Notes: generated by a model from the sequence alone, not told the origin. Positions 1 to 10,900 are shown, numbered from the stretch's first letter. The stretch: 64,000 nucleotides of DNA from Sphingobium sp. MI1205 (GCF_001563285.1 NZ_CP005191.1:124001-188000); one strand, 5' to 3'. Numbers and translations are program-made.

Positions 1-1695
1 AGTGCGCCTGCGTTACAGGATCTCAGCGCGCAGATAAGCTATGGCCGACTGACCGGGCTGGTCGGGCCGGACGGCGCGGGCAAGACCACCTTGATGCGTA
101 TCCTGACAGGACTGCTGGTGCCGAACAGCGGCCACGCCAGGGTAGCGGGCTTCGATGTGGTGGACGACAATGACGCCATCCATGTCGCGACCGGCTACAT
201 GCCGCAACGCTTTGGCCTCTACGAAGACCTGTCGGTCATGGAGAATATGCGGCTCTATGCGCAGTTGCGCGGTATGGCCGCCGATGGACACGCCGACCTG
301 TTCGCCCAACTGCTCGACTTCACACGTCTTGCCCCCTTTACCGGACGCCTGGCGGGCAAGCTCTCCGGCGGCATGAAGCAGAAGCTGGGTCTCGCCTGCG
401 CATTGATGGCCCGGCCTGCTGTCCTGCTGCTCGATGAACCGGGTGTCGGTGTCGATCCGGTCAGCCGTCAGGATCTGTGGCGCATGGTGCAGGCGCTGAC
501 CGACGAAGGGATGGCCGTAGTCTGGTCGACCGCCTATCTCGACGAAGCCGAACGCTGCGACAGCGTGCTGCTGCTCAACGAAGGGCGGCTCGCCTATGAC
601 GGACCGCCCGGAGAGCTGACCGCGCGCCTTACAAGCCGGAGCTTTCGGCTGGAACAGGTCGGCGAGCGGCGGCGGGCCGTGCTAGCCGAAGTGCTCAGCC
701 TGGACAGTGTCGGCGACGGGGTGATCCAGGGCGCCGGCGTCCGCGTGGTGCTGCGCGCCGATGCGGGAACCGAGCAAATTAGCGCGCTCGCCGATCGGGT
801 CGGCGCACAACTGAAAGCGGTGCCTGCCCGCTTCGAGGATGCTTTCATTGATCTTCTGGGCGGCGGTCCGGGCGGCACATCGGCGCTTGCCGAAGGGATG
901 CCGCCGGTCGAACTGGCTTCAGACGTTGCCGTCTCCTGCCGCGATCTGACCAAGCGTTTCGGCGATTTCACCGCCACCGACATGGTGAGCTTCGAGGTCC
1001 GCAAGGGCGAGATATTCGGTCTGCTCGGGCCGAACGGCGCCGGCAAATCGACCACCTTCAAGATGCTGTGCGGCCTGCTCAAACCCACCAGCGGCGAAGC
1101 GCAGGTGGTGGGGCTGGACCTGCGCCGGGCGACCGGTGCTGCCAAAGGCCAGCTTGGCTATATGGCGCAGAAATTCTCGCTCTATGGTTTGCTGTCCGTG
1201 CGGCAGAACCTGGAGTTCTCCGCGGGCGTCTATGGCCTGAAAGGCGCCGCGCGGCAGGCGCGGATCGACGAGATGATCGACATCTTCGGGCTGCAACCCT
1301 GGCTGTCGGCGGCGCCGGAGTCCCTGCCGCTCGGGGTCAGGCAACGTCTGGCGCTGGCCTGCGCGGTGATGCACCGCCCGCCCGTGCTGTTCCTGGATGA
1401 ACCGACTTCGGGCGTCGATCCCATCACGCGCCGCGAATTCTGGACCCATATCAACGGCCTTGCCCGCAAGGGGGTGACGGTGATGGTCACCACCCATTTC
1501 ATGGACGAGGCGGAATATTGCGACCGGGTGGCGATGCTCTATCGCGCCCGGCTGATCGCGCTCGACACGCCGGACGCCCTCAAACGCAGCGCGGTAAGCG
1601 ATCTCCGTCCGGACCCGACCATGGAAGACGCCTTCATTCATCTGGTCGAAGCCGAGGACCGCGCTGACGAAGCCCGCAGCGGAGTTGCCGCATGA
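1..1695 (+). CDS. ABC transporter, fused twin ATP-binding subunit (YbhF/YhiH-like), 5' end outside the window
   Basis: The frame is open from the first base, so the N-terminus is missing; 564 residues are visible. It holds two ATPase domains in tandem. The first has Walker A GPDGAGKTT (about residue 22), signature LSGGMKQK and Walker B LLLDEPGVGVDP. The second has Walker A GPNGAGKST (about residue 343), Walker B LFLDEPTSGVDP and a signature reading LPLGVRQR instead of LSGGxxQR. Both are of the CcmA/ABC-2 exporter type and would energise the two permeases that follow. The stop overlaps the next start (ATGA). A periplasmic adaptor of the HlyD type is expected upstream of the window by analogy with ybhGFSR; this is inference. 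Substrate unknown. Confidence 0.93.
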   Translation, partial: SAPALQDLSAQISYGRLTGLVGPDGAGKTTLMRILTGLLVPNSGHARVAGFDVVDDNDAIHVATGYMPQRFGLYEDLSVMENMRLYAQLRGMAADGHADLFAQLLDFTRLAPFTGRLAGKLSGGMKQKLGLACALMARPAVLLLDEPGVGVDPVSRQDLWRMVQALTDEGMAVVWSTAYLDEAERCDSVLLLNEGRLAYDGPPGELTARLTSRSFRLEQVGERRRAVLAEVLSLDSVGDGVIQGAGVRVVLRADAGTEQISALADRVGAQLKAVPARFEDAFIDLLGGGPGGTSALAEGMPPVELASDVAVSCRDLTKRFGDFTATDMVSFEVRKGEIFGLLGPNGAGKSTTFKMLCGLLKPTSGEAQVVGLDLRRATGAAKGQLGYMAQKFSLYGLLSVRQNLEFSAGVYGLKGAARQARIDEMIDIFGLQPWLSAAPESLPLGVRQRLALACAVMHRPPVLFLDEPTSGVDPITRREFWTHINGLARKGVTVMVTTHFMDEAEYCDRVAMLYRARLIALDTPDALKRSAVSDLRPDPTMEDAFIHLVEAEDRADEARSGVAA

Positions 1696-2849
1696 ACGGC
1701 GCGGGCGGATCGCGAACGGACCTTCAAGCCATGCGCCGCTTCGATCCGAAGCGCCTTTGGGCGCTGGTGTTCAAGGAAAGCCTGCAGGCGATGCGCGACC
1801 CGTCCACGCTGCTGATCGCCTTCGCCCTTCCGGTCGTGCTGCTGCTGCTGTTTTCCTATGCGGTATCACTCGATGTGCGCGCGGTGCGCATCGGCGTCGT
1901 GCAGGAATCCGAATCTGCTTCGGCGCAATCGCTGGCCGCCGCCTTCGCCGGCACCCGTTATCTGGACGTCACCTTCGCCCATGACCGGCGCGAAGTCGCC
2001 GACCAGGTCGTCTCGGGCGATTTGCGCGGATTTGTGGTGATCCCGCAGGATTTCGAGCAGCGCCTGGCCGATCGCGGCACGCGGCCTCTGGTGCAGATCA
2101 TCGCCGACGGTTCGCAGCCCAATACCGCCAACTATGTCACCAACTATGCGCAGGGCGTGGTGCAGACCTGGCGGGGCGGGCTTGATGGCGAGACGCCACG
2201 CGCAGCCGTCACGATGGAGCCGCGCTACTGGTTCAACGCCGAACTGGAAAGCCGCCGCGCGCTGGTGCCCGGCGCGATCGCCATCGTCATGACCATCATC
2301 GGCACCATGCTGACCGCGCTGGTGGTGGCGCGCGAATGGGAGCGCGGCACGATGGAAGCGGTGCTCTCCACGCCCGCATCGGTCGCGGAGATCCTGATCG
2401 GCAAGCTCCTGCCCTATTTTGCGCTCGGCATGCTGGCCACGCTCGGTGCGACCGCGCTGGCGGTCTTCGTGTTCGGCGTGCCGCTGCGCGGATCGCTGGC
2501 GGCGCTCCTGCTGCTTTCGGCCACCTTCATGGTGCCGGCGCTGGGCCAAGGGCTGCTGATTTCGTCTGTCACCCGCAACCAGTTCCTGGCCGCGCAGATC
2601 GCCTTGTTCTCCGGTTTTCTGCCGGCCTTCATGCTGTCGGGCTTTCTCTATGAGATCGACGCGATGCCCGCGCCGATCCGGGCCATCACCTGGGCGATAC
2701 CGGCGCGCTATTTCGTCTCTTCGCTAAAAACCGTCTTTCTGGCCGGCGACATCTGGGCCGTCTTCGTGCCGAACCTGCTGGCGATGGGCGCCATCGGCGT
2801 CCTGTTTTTCCTCCTGGCCAAGCGCGCCACGCGCAAGAATCTGGAGTGA
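1692..2849 (+). CDS. ABC-2 type transporter permease (YbhS/YhhJ-like)
   Basis: The protein has 385 residues. One N-terminal membrane segment (rich in VVLLLLFSYAVS) is followed by a roughly 150-residue extracytoplasmic domain, then about five membrane helices. This is the layout of ABC-2 exporter permeases. The segment VVAREWERGTMEAVLSTP is the typical cytoplasmic coupling loop of this family. The start overlaps the ATPase stop by four bases and only six bases separate it from the next permease, so the genes are translationally linked. It probably forms a heterodimeric membrane channel with the next gene product, as YbhS and YbhR do. Confidence 0.93.
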   Translation: MNGAGGSRTDLQAMRRFDPKRLWALVFKESLQAMRDPSTLLIAFALPVVLLLLFSYAVSLDVRAVRIGVVQESESASAQSLAAAFAGTRYLDVTFAHDRREVADQVVSGDLRGFVVIPQDFEQRLADRGTRPLVQIIADGSQPNTANYVTNYAQGVVQTWRGGLDGETPRAAVTMEPRYWFNAELESRRALVPGAIAIVMTIIGTMLTALVVAREWERGTMEAVLSTPASVAEILIGKLLPYFALGMLATLGATALAVFVFGVPLRGSLAALLLLSATFMVPALGQGLLISSVTRNQFLAAQIALFSGFLPAFMLSGFLYEIDAMPAPIRAITWAIPARYFVSSLKTVFLAGDIWAVFVPNLLAMGAIGVLFFLLAKRATRKNLE

Positions 2850-2855
2850 CGAGCC

Positions 2856-3980
2856 ATGACGCGGCACAATGGCTATCTCTCTTTCACCCGGCTGCGAGCC
2901 CAGTTCGTCAAGGAAGTGCTGAGCATCCTGCGCGATCCGCGCAGCCGCATGGTGGTGTTCATGCCGCCGCTGCTGCAACTGCTGGTGTTCGCCTTCGCCG
3001 CGACGCTCGAAGTGCGCAACGTCGATATTGCCGTGCATAATCAGGATGCGGGCCGCTGGTCGCATGAACTGATCGCGCGGCTCGATCGGGCCGACTTCAT
3101 TACCCAGGTCTATCGCGTGACCGACGGTCAGGAACTGGGACGCCTGATCGACCAGGGCAAGGTGATCGCGGCGCTCGACATCCAGCCGGACTTTTCGCGC
3201 GCAATCGCTGCCGGAGACAGCGGCCGTATCCAGCTGTTGATCGACGGCCGGCGCAGCAATTCGGGACAGATCACCGCCAGTTATCTCTCCGCCATCGCCG
3301 CCGAAGTCGGCGCGGAGGCCAACCCCGGCACAGGTCCTGCGACGCCAGTGGCGGTACGCAACTGGTTCAATCCCAATCTGACGTATCGCTGGTTCATCGT
3401 CCCGGGCCTCTCCGGCATCCTGGCGTTCTTCAGCGCACTGCTCATAACCTCGCTGTCGATCGCCCGTGAACGCGAACTGGGAACCTTCGACCAGTTGCTG
3501 GTCTCACCAACCTCCACGCCGGAAATCATCCTGTCCAAATCCTTGCCGGCGCTGGTCATCGGCACCATGCTCGGACTTCTGATGATGGCCGCGGCCGCGG
3601 GACCGTTCCGGATTCCGTTCAACGGGTCGTTCGCGCTGCTGTTTGTCAGCCTGGTCCTGTTCATCCTGTCGGTGGTGGGCATCGGTCTGATGATTTCGGC
3701 GATCAGCGCGACCCAGCAACAGGCCATCCTGGGCGCCTTCGCCATCGGCGTGCCATCCGTCCTGATGTCGGGATTTGCCACGCCGGTCGAGAACATGCCC
3801 ATGCTGCTGCAATGGCTGGCGCAGGCGATTCCACTCACCCATTTCCTGGTCATCGTCGAGGGCAGCTTTCTCAAAGCCATGGCGCCGGGCGACATATTTG
3901 CCAGCCTCTGGCCATTGGCGATGATCGCCCTGGTGTCGCTCACCATGGCCACCATCTTCGTTCGAGGACGCCTGCAATGA
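2856..3980 (+). CDS. ABC-2 type transporter permease (YbhR-like)
   Basis: This 374-residue protein has the same topology as its neighbour: an N-terminal helix, a long soluble loop and a C-terminal block of about five helices. The coupling-loop motif SIARERELGTFDQLLVSP is present. It is the second half-channel of the exporter. The stop overlaps the ATG of the outer-membrane factor gene (ATGA at 3977-3980), so the operon is continuous. The soluble loop (about residues 45-165) differs in sequence from the first permease, which supports a heterodimer. Confidence 0.93.
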   Translation: MTRHNGYLSFTRLRAQFVKEVLSILRDPRSRMVVFMPPLLQLLVFAFAATLEVRNVDIAVHNQDAGRWSHELIARLDRADFITQVYRVTDGQELGRLIDQGKVIAALDIQPDFSRAIAAGDSGRIQLLIDGRRSNSGQITASYLSAIAAEVGAEANPGTGPATPVAVRNWFNPNLTYRWFIVPGLSGILAFFSALLITSLSIARERELGTFDQLLVSPTSTPEIILSKSLPALVIGTMLGLLMMAAAAGPFRIPFNGSFALLFVSLVLFILSVVGIGLMISAISATQQQAILGAFAIGVPSVLMSGFATPVENMPMLLQWLAQAIPLTHFLVIVEGSFLKAMAPGDIFASLWPLAMIALVSLTMATIFVRGRLQ

Positions 3981-5503
3981 GATCGCCCCGCCACAGTCAT
4001 GCGCCGTCATTGTCTGATACGGGCGGACGTTCCCCGCGATGGTCGCGCTACGCAATATTGATAGCTGGCTGCAGTTCGTTGACGGCCTGTATGGTCGGCC
4101 CCAACTACCGGGCGCCACCTGCCGTTGACACGGGTAGTGGCTGGAGCCGGCCGGTTGGGGAAGCGTCGGCGCCAACGGACCTGGACCGCTGGTGGAGGGC
4201 CCTGGGCGATCCCGAACTGGAGAGGCTGGTCGATACCGCACTGGCGCAAAATCTCGATATCCGTCAAGCCACCGCACGGATCGACGAGGCGCGCGCGCTG
4301 CGAGACCGCGCCGCTGGCCGGCAACTGCCCACGGTTTCTGCTGGCGCCAGTGTGAACCAGCGTCGGCAAAGCGAGAACGGCCCGCTGCCCGTTGGGTCCA
4401 TTCCCGGCCTCGATGCGTCTCAGACGATCTACGATGCCGGCTTCGACGCGGCCTGGGAACTCGACCTGTTCGGCGCGAACCGGCGGGCGCTGGAAGGCGC
4501 GAACGCCCGCTTGCAGGCAAGTGAAGCGGAGGCGCAGGGCGTGCGTATGCGGATCGCGGCCGAAGTCGCACGCGCATGGTTCGAGGCGACCGGCGCCAGA
4601 GAAGAATTACGCGCGCAGCGGGCGACGGTGGCGACGCTGCACCAGACGCTGGAACTCATGCGCGGTCGCGCGGCGCTCGGCGATGTTGCCGGTGCCGACG
4701 TGGACGCAACCCATGAACGCTGGGCCGCCGCCAACGCCCTGCTGCCGGGCATAGAGGCGCGGCAGCGTGCGGCAGTGCTCGGCCTTGGTGTCCTGCTCGG
4801 CTCACCGCCGGAACGTGAACTCAAGCTGCTCGATGCAACTGCATCGTCTCTCATACTGCCGGCGCTGCCCGTGGGGGAACGGGCCGATATATTGCGGCGT
4901 CGCCCCGATGTTCTGGCTGCCGAACGGCGCCTCGCCGCCAGCACCGCCGATATCGGCGTGGCGACCACCGAACTGTTTCCCAAGCTCTCTATCGCAGCGG
5001 GCGGCGGATTTCAGGCGCTTAGCACGGGCGACTGGTTCGACACCTCCAGCACCCGCTACTCCATCCTGCCGCTCATTTCCTGGCGCTTGTTCGACGGCGG
5101 CCGCGTGCGCGCGGAGATACGCGCGCGGGAGGCCGTTCAGCGGCAGGCCGCGCTGGGCTATGAACAGGCCGTCCTGGCCGCATTGGGCGACGCGGAGCGC
5201 GCCTTGAGCGACTATGACGCCGGACGCGATGCGCTCGCGCGGCGTCAAACGGCGCTGGACGCTGCGCGTCGAAGTGTCGGCCACGCCGAGGCCCGTTTTG
5301 CCGCCGGCGATATCGCGGGGATTGAACTGCTTGCGGCCGAGCGCCTCCTGCACGAAGCTGAAACCGCCTGTGCCCGCGCGCATGCCACAACGGCGGTGCA
5401 ACTGGTGGCGTTGTACAAGGCGATCGGTGGGGGCTGGGACTTGCCCGATGCGCCGACTTCCAAACACGTTTCAATTGGTGCCACAGTGGGAGAAGGGCAA
5501 TGA
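3977..5503 (+). CDS. RND/ABC efflux outer-membrane lipoprotein, NodT family
   Basis: The ATG at 3977 was chosen because it overlaps the permease stop; the frame is open further upstream but without a matching gene start. The product has 508 residues. The N-terminus is hydrophobic and ends in a lipobox (LTAC), followed by MVGPNYRAP, the hallmark N-terminus of NodT/OprM-like lipoproteins. The body has the two TolC-type repeats with the WELDLFG motif in the first and ISWRLFDGGR in the second. It would form the outer-membrane duct for the ABC exporter upstream. The stop overlaps the methyltransferase start. Confidence 0.93.
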   Translation: MRSPRHSHAPSLSDTGGRSPRWSRYAILIAGCSSLTACMVGPNYRAPPAVDTGSGWSRPVGEASAPTDLDRWWRALGDPELERLVDTALAQNLDIRQATARIDEARALRDRAAGRQLPTVSAGASVNQRRQSENGPLPVGSIPGLDASQTIYDAGFDAAWELDLFGANRRALEGANARLQASEAEAQGVRMRIAAEVARAWFEATGAREELRAQRATVATLHQTLELMRGRAALGDVAGADVDATHERWAAANALLPGIEARQRAAVLGLGVLLGSPPERELKLLDATASSLILPALPVGERADILRRRPDVLAAERRLAASTADIGVATTELFPKLSIAAGGGFQALSTGDWFDTSSTRYSILPLISWRLFDGGRVRAEIRAREAVQRQAALGYEQAVLAALGDAERALSDYDAGRDALARRQTALDAARRSVGHAEARFAAGDIAGIELLAAERLLHEAETACARAHATTAVQLVALYKAIGGGWDLPDAPTSKHVSIGATVGEGQ

Positions 5504-6360
5504 ATGACGCTGACGGGAACAGCAAGGAACCGGCCGCGCACGACTGGGCGGGGGAAGCGGGCACACGCTGGCTCGCCCAGCTCGACCGTTTCGAGAGCAT
5601 GATCGAACCGATCGGCGCAGCGCTGCTCGCGCGAGCAGCCTATGTTGCCGGGGAGAAGGTGGTCGATATCGGCTGCGGCGGCGGCTGGACGACGAGGCGG
5701 ATCGCCGAAAGGACGGGCAACACGGGATTGGCGCTCGGCCTCGACATATCGCCCGAACTGGTGGCGGCGGCAACGGATCGGGCGCAGCGCGCCGGTCTTG
5801 CCAACATCCGCTTCGAACAAGGCGACGCCGCGACGGCCATGCCCGAAGAAGCCCCCTTCGACCGGCTGCATTCCCGCTTCGGCACGATGTTCTTTCCCGA
5901 ACCCTATGCCGCATTCGCCAATCTGCGCCGGATGCTGCGTGCCGGTGGACGGCTCGACATCGCGGTGTGGGCGCCGATCGCCGACAATCCGTGGCAGCGC
6001 AATGTCATGGCCGCGATCCGCCGGCATATCGACCTGCCCACGCCGCAGCCGCGCGAGCCCGGCCCCTTCGCGCTGGGCGAGCAGGATTATGTCACCGATC
6101 TTCTGCAAAGCGCCGGCTTCTGTGACATATCGTTCGACGCCTGGACGGGCGAGCAGCGCGTCGGCGGACCCGGCAGCGATCCCGAGAGCGCCACCCGCTT
6201 CGTGCTCGACGGCATGCAGGTCGGCGATCTCGTCCGGGCGAGCGGGGACGACACACGCGCAGCCGTTCACCGCAGCCTGGTCGAACTGTTCGAGCGCAAT
6301 TGCGATAATGAAGGTGTTCGCATGGGCGCGAAAGCCTGGCTGGTGAGCGCCCGCGCGTGA
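5500..6360 (+). CDS. Class I SAM-dependent methyltransferase
   Basis: The protein has 286 residues. Motif I reads VDIGCGGGWTTRRIA (about residue 52), followed by the acidic loop LGLDISPEL and GDAAT. This is the Rossmann-like Methyltransf_11/25 fold. It starts inside the stop codon of the outer-membrane factor gene, so it is the last gene of the exporter operon. The substrate cannot be read from sequence; a small molecule handled by the exporter is possible but is inference. It faces the leftward efflux genes with seven bases between the two stops. Confidence 0.85.
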   Translation: MNDADGNSKEPAAHDWAGEAGTRWLAQLDRFESMIEPIGAALLARAAYVAGEKVVDIGCGGGWTTRRIAERTGNTGLALGLDISPELVAAATDRAQRAGLANIRFEQGDAATAMPEEAPFDRLHSRFGTMFFPEPYAAFANLRRMLRAGGRLDIAVWAPIADNPWQRNVMAAIRRHIDLPTPQPREPGPFALGEQDYVTDLLQSAGFCDISFDAWTGEQRVGGPGSDPESATRFVLDGMQVGDLVRASGDDTRAAVHRSLVELFERNCDNEGVRMGAKAWLVSARA

Positions 6361-6367
6361 CCTGGCG

Positions 6368-7615
6368 TCAACCGCCATCCTCATCGTGAACCACCCACAG
6401 GCTATGCGAATCGATTTCCAGCTTGAGCAGGGCGCGGGCCGCTTCCGATCGCGCCATGATCTCGGACCGGCGCGCTTCACCCGCCTGACGGCGGGCATAG
6501 AGCAGGTCGGCAAGGTCGATCTGGCCGAGCTGGTAGCCACGTTCGGTTCGGGCCAGCGCACTAGCGGCGCTTTGCGCTGACAGATCCGTGTTTTTCCACG
6601 CCTCCAGCCGCAATGTGGCGCTGGACAGATCGGCATCCGCGATGGCCCTCACGGTCCGCTGGACGGACATATGCTCAAGCTGCGCGGCATTGCCTTCCGC
6701 GGAAGCCCGGTCCGCCGCCGCGCGTCTGTGACCGCCGCCCAGCGGCATCGACATGACCACCCCCGCGCCCTGCTCCATGCCGCTCCGCTCACTGAACAGC
6801 CGGACGCCGAAGGACGGATCGGCAATCCGGTCCGCGCGAACACGCTGCGCAACGACCGCCAGCCGCTGCGCCTCGCGCTCGGCGGCGCGGATTTCATGGC
6901 TGCGTTCGATCACCAGATCCCGCATCGCCGCAAGTCTCTGGGCCGGAACCATCGCGACGGACGTTTCCGGCGGCTCGATGGGCAGCGGTATTTCTGGAAA
7001 ATTCGCGGCAAGCGCCACACGCGCCTGTTCGCGCGCCGCGAGCGAGTTCGCGGCCTGGGCCTGGGCCTGAGCCATTGCCGCCATGGCCTGATCAACATCG
7101 AGCGCCGCCGCATCGCGCAGCGCCACGCGCCGGCGCAGCGCGGACAGCTCCTTTTCCAGCCAGCGCACCGTATCGAGGTCGTTGCGATACAGCGCGCCGG
7201 CGACCAGCCAGTCGTTCCAATAGCCGGAGAGCAGCAAAGCCGTCTGATGCCGGGCATCCTCCATCCGGTTTTCCGCGACCTCTATGCCCAGGGCGCCCGC
7301 CTCGCGATCGAGCGCCGCCTTGCCCGGCAGGCGGAACGGTCGGGCGATCGTGGCGTCGAACTCGTCATAGCCGCCTTCCCTGTCCACGCTGCGGCGAACA
7401 TAGCTGCCGGTAACGGCAATCTCATGGGTCCCCTTCGCCAGCATGTCGCGGTCGGCACGGGCGGCGTCCACCCGTGCCCGCGCGGCCGCCACGGCCGGAT
7501 GATTGTCCAGCGCTTCGGCAACCTTTTCGCTCGGCGGCAAATCGGCGCGCTGGGCAAGCGCCCCAGCGGGTGTGAGCAATGCGACAAGCGCCCCGAGGAT
7601 GATCGGCGATCTCAT
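6368..7615 (-). CDS. TolC-family outer-membrane factor (CzcC-like)
   Basis: This 415-residue protein has a signal peptide (MRSPIILGALVALLTPAGALA) and two coiled-coil-rich repeats typical of the CzcC branch of TolC proteins. It is the last gene of the leftward cluster adaptor - RND pump - DUF3240 - OMF. Its start overlaps the stop of the DUF3240 gene (ATGA). It should form the outer-membrane channel for the heavy-metal pump. No lipobox is evident, so it is probably not a lipoprotein. Confidence 0.9.
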   Translation of the reverse strand: MRSPIILGALVALLTPAGALAQRADLPPSEKVAEALDNHPAVAAARARVDAARADRDMLAKGTHEIAVTGSYVRRSVDREGGYDEFDATIARPFRLPGKAALDREAGALGIEVAENRMEDARHQTALLLSGYWNDWLVAGALYRNDLDTVRWLEKELSALRRRVALRDAAALDVDQAMAAMAQAQAQAANSLAAREQARVALAANFPEIPLPIEPPETSVAMVPAQRLAAMRDLVIERSHEIRAAEREAQRLAVVAQRVRADRIADPSFGVRLFSERSGMEQGAGVVMSMPLGGGHRRAAADRASAEGNAAQLEHMSVQRTVRAIADADLSSATLRLEAWKNTDLSAQSAASALARTERGYQLGQIDLADLLYARRQAGEARRSEIMARSEAARALLKLEIDSHSLWVVHDEDGG

Positions 7616-7911
7616 GCGATCCTCCCCCGGGCTGACACCGGGACTACGTGCCAGCGCACTGGCAGCGACCGCTTCGATTGGGTGACCGCGTCAACCAGTG
7701 TCCCCAGAGCGTCCTCATCGACAATCAGTTCCAGCGCGTTGCGGCGCAGAAGGCCCGACACCCGTTCCGCCGTGCTGGCGTCGCCGAAGTCCCAGCCGCG
7801 CACCGCCTGCTCGGCGATATGGATCGGCGCGTCGCAGGCGGCGCGGAGTGCGTCAGTCACGCTATCGGCGTCATGCGAGGCGCAATGGAAGGTCAGCAGG
7901 ATGTCAGCCAT
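7612..7911 (-). CDS. DUF3240 family protein of an RND metal-efflux operon
   Basis: The protein has 99 residues and no signal peptide or membrane segment. The pattern (LLTFHCASHD... VRGWDFGDASTAERV... RNALELIVDEDAL) fits DUF3240, small ferredoxin-fold proteins found in czc/cus-type operons. The start overlaps the end of the RND pump gene by eight bases and its stop overlaps the start of the czcC-like gene. By analogy with PII-like or metal-sensing accessory proteins it may tune the pump, but the role is not established. Confidence 0.75.
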   Translation of the reverse strand: MADILLTFHCASHDADSVTDALRAACDAPIHIAEQAVRGWDFGDASTAERVSGLLRRNALELIVDEDALGTLVDAVTQSKRSLPVRWHVVPVSARGRIA

Positions 7912-10900
7912 TGTCGGTTTCTCCCGCGCTTTCGCCGAAACGCTCGAACAGGATCGGCAGCAGAATGAGCGTCAGCAGGGTGGAGGTGATGAGGCCGCCG
8001 ATCACGACGATGGCGAGGGGGCGCTGGATCTCCGATCCCGGGCCGGTCGCGAACAGCAGCGGCACAAGGCCGAAGGCCGTGATGCTGGCGGTCATCAGGA
8101 CGGGACGCCGGCGCCGTTCGGCGCCGAGGCGCACCGTCTCGGTCATGCTCCGCCCATCGGCGCGGAGCTGGCGGAAATAGGTGACCATGACCAGTCCGTT
8201 GAGCACCGCGATGCCGAGCAGGGCGATAAAGCCCACCGAGGCGGGAACCGACAGATATTCTCCCGAAGCCCAGAGCGAGACGATCCCGCCGACCATGGCG
8301 AAGGGGATGTTGACAAGGATGAGCACCGAGGCGCGCATCGAGCGCAGCGTCGCCAGCAGAACGAAGAAGATCAGGAGCAGCGCGATCGGGATCACGACCG
8401 CCAGCCGGGCCGAGGCGCGCTGCTGGTTTTCGAACTGCCCGCCCCAGACGATGCTGTAGCCGGCGGGCAGTTTGACCTTCGCGCCGACCTCGGCCTTCGC
8501 TTCATCGACATAGCCGACCAGATCGCGCCCGGAGACGAACGCCTGCACCAGCGCGAAGCGCGACCCGTTCTCATGGTCAAGCTTGACCGGCCCCTCTGTC
8601 CGCTCGATCCGCGCCATGTCGCTGACCCGGGCGACAATTCCGGCGGGCGTGTGCAATTGCAGATCGGTAAAGCGGGCGGGATCGGCGCGCAGCGTCTCAT
8701 CGCCGCGAATGACGATCGGCACGCGCTTCTGGCCATCGGCGACGACGCCGACATGGACGCCTTCGATCTGCGCGCGCAACGCATCCTGTATCTGGTCGAC
8801 CGGCATGCCGAAGCGCCCGGCGGCGGCGCGGTCGATGTCGAGCTGGAGATAGTCTACGCTGTCATTGGCGACGGTCAGCACTTCGGATGCGCCATCGACG
8901 TTTGACAGAATCTCCTGCACCTGACCCGCGAGATCGCCCAGCGTCGCCAGATCCGGCCCGAAAATCTTGACGGCAAGATCGCCGCGCGCACCGGTCAGCA
9001 TTTCGGAAACCCGCATCTCGATCGGCTGGGTGAAACTCGGCTCGATGCCGGGCAGGCCTGCCATCGCCTTGCGCATATCCTCGACGATGAGATCCTTGTC
9101 GCCGCGCCATTCGGAGCGCGGCTTCAGGCGGACGAAGCTGTCGGTCTCATTGGGGCTCATCGGATCAAGTCCGATTTCGTCCGATCCGACGCGCGCGATC
9201 ACGTCCTGCACTTCCGGCACGCGCATCAATGCGCGCTGCGCGGCCATGTCGCCCTGAACCGACTGGTCAAGATCGATGGAGGGCAGCTTGGTGAGCTGGA
9301 CGATGATAGAGCCTTCATCCATCGTCGGCATGAAGGTCTTGCCGACCGCGCCATAGGCGATGCCGGCGATGACCAGCCCTGCCGCCGATAGTCCATAAAC
9401 CAGCCGCTTGCGCGCGAAGGCGCCATCGAGGAGACCCCGGTAGCGGGGACCAAGCTGGCGCATCAGCCACGGCTCACCATGATGGCCGCTTTTCAGGCCG
9501 AAGGATGCAAGCACCGGAACGAGCGTGAGCGCGAGCAGGAGCGAGCCGGCCAGCGCAAAGACGATGGTGAGCGCAACCGGCGCGAACAATTTGCCTTCAA
9601 GGCCCTGCAGCGACAGCAGCGGCAGGAACACCAGTGCGATGATGGCGATACCGGCCGAGACCGGCACGATGACTTCACTTGCCGCCTGATAGACGAGGTT
9701 GAGGCGCGGGGTTCCCTCCTCGTGTGCCCGGCCGAGCCGTTCGACGATATTTTCCACCACCACGATCGACCCGTCGACCAGCAGGCCGATGGCGATGGCA
9801 AGACCGCCAAGGCTCATGAGATTGGCCGAAAGGCCCATGCCCTGCATGAAGAGGAAGGTGATGAGCGCCGCCAGCGGCAGAGTGGCGGCGACAATCGCCG
9901 CCGCACGCCAGTCGCCAAGGAACAGGATGAGCAGCACGACGACAAGGACGGCCGCTTCGAGCAAGGCTTTCTCGACCGTGCCGACGGCGCGCGCGATCAG
10001 GTCGGAGCGGTCGTAAAAAACATCGACATGGGTGCCTGTGGGCAATGTGCTTTCGATTTCCGCAAGGCGGGTGCGGACACCATCCACCACCTGCCGCGCA
10101 TCGGCGCCGCGCAGGGCGATCACCAGCCCCTGAACCGCTTCGGCCTGACCGTTTTTGCTGACCGCGCCATAGCGCGTCAGGCTGCCGGTTCCGACCGTCG
10201 CCAGATCGCCCAGCCGAACGATGCGGTCGTTGCGGCTTTGAACCACCAGTTGCTGTAGATCCTCGACCGACCGGATTGCGCCGACCGCGCGCACGATCAG
10301 CGATTCCTCGCCGCTTTTCAGCCGTCCCGCGCCATCGTTACGGTTGCCGCTTTCAATCGCCGTCTGGATGTCCGCGATCGAGAGGCCTGCCGCCGCAAGC
10401 GCAACGGGATCGGGGCGGACTTCGAAGGTTCGCACAAAGCCGCCCAGCGCGTTCACATCGGCGACGCCCGGCACGGTGCGAAGCGCGGGGCGGATGGTCC
10501 AGTCGAGCAGTTCACGCTTTTGCTGAAGCGAGAGCGGTCCCTCGATTGTGAACATGTAAATGTCCGAAAGCGGTGTGGAAATCGGGGCAAGGCCGCCGCT
10601 GACCGACGCGGGCAGATCGGGCAACACGCTCGACAGGCGTTCGGCAACCTGCTGACGCGCCCAATAGATGTCGGTGCCGTCGACAAAATCTATGGTGATG
10701 TCGGCAATGGCATATTTGGCGGTGGATCGCAGGATGGCCTGATCGGGAATACCGAGCATTTCCATCTCGATCGGCGTGATGACGCGGCTCTCCACCTCCT
10801 CGGGGGTCATGCCCGGCGCCTTCAGGATGACTTTCACCTGCGTCTGGGCGATGTTCGGATAGGCATCGACCGGCAGCGTCACGAAGGCCCAGGCGCCAAG

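Noticed and set aside
6671..8905. Very long open frame on the plus strand (744 codons) opposite the czcC/czcA-like genes
   Set aside because: It lies antisense to strongly supported efflux genes, has a low-complexity Arg/Asp/His-rich composition and no recognisable domain; it reflects high GC with few stop codons.
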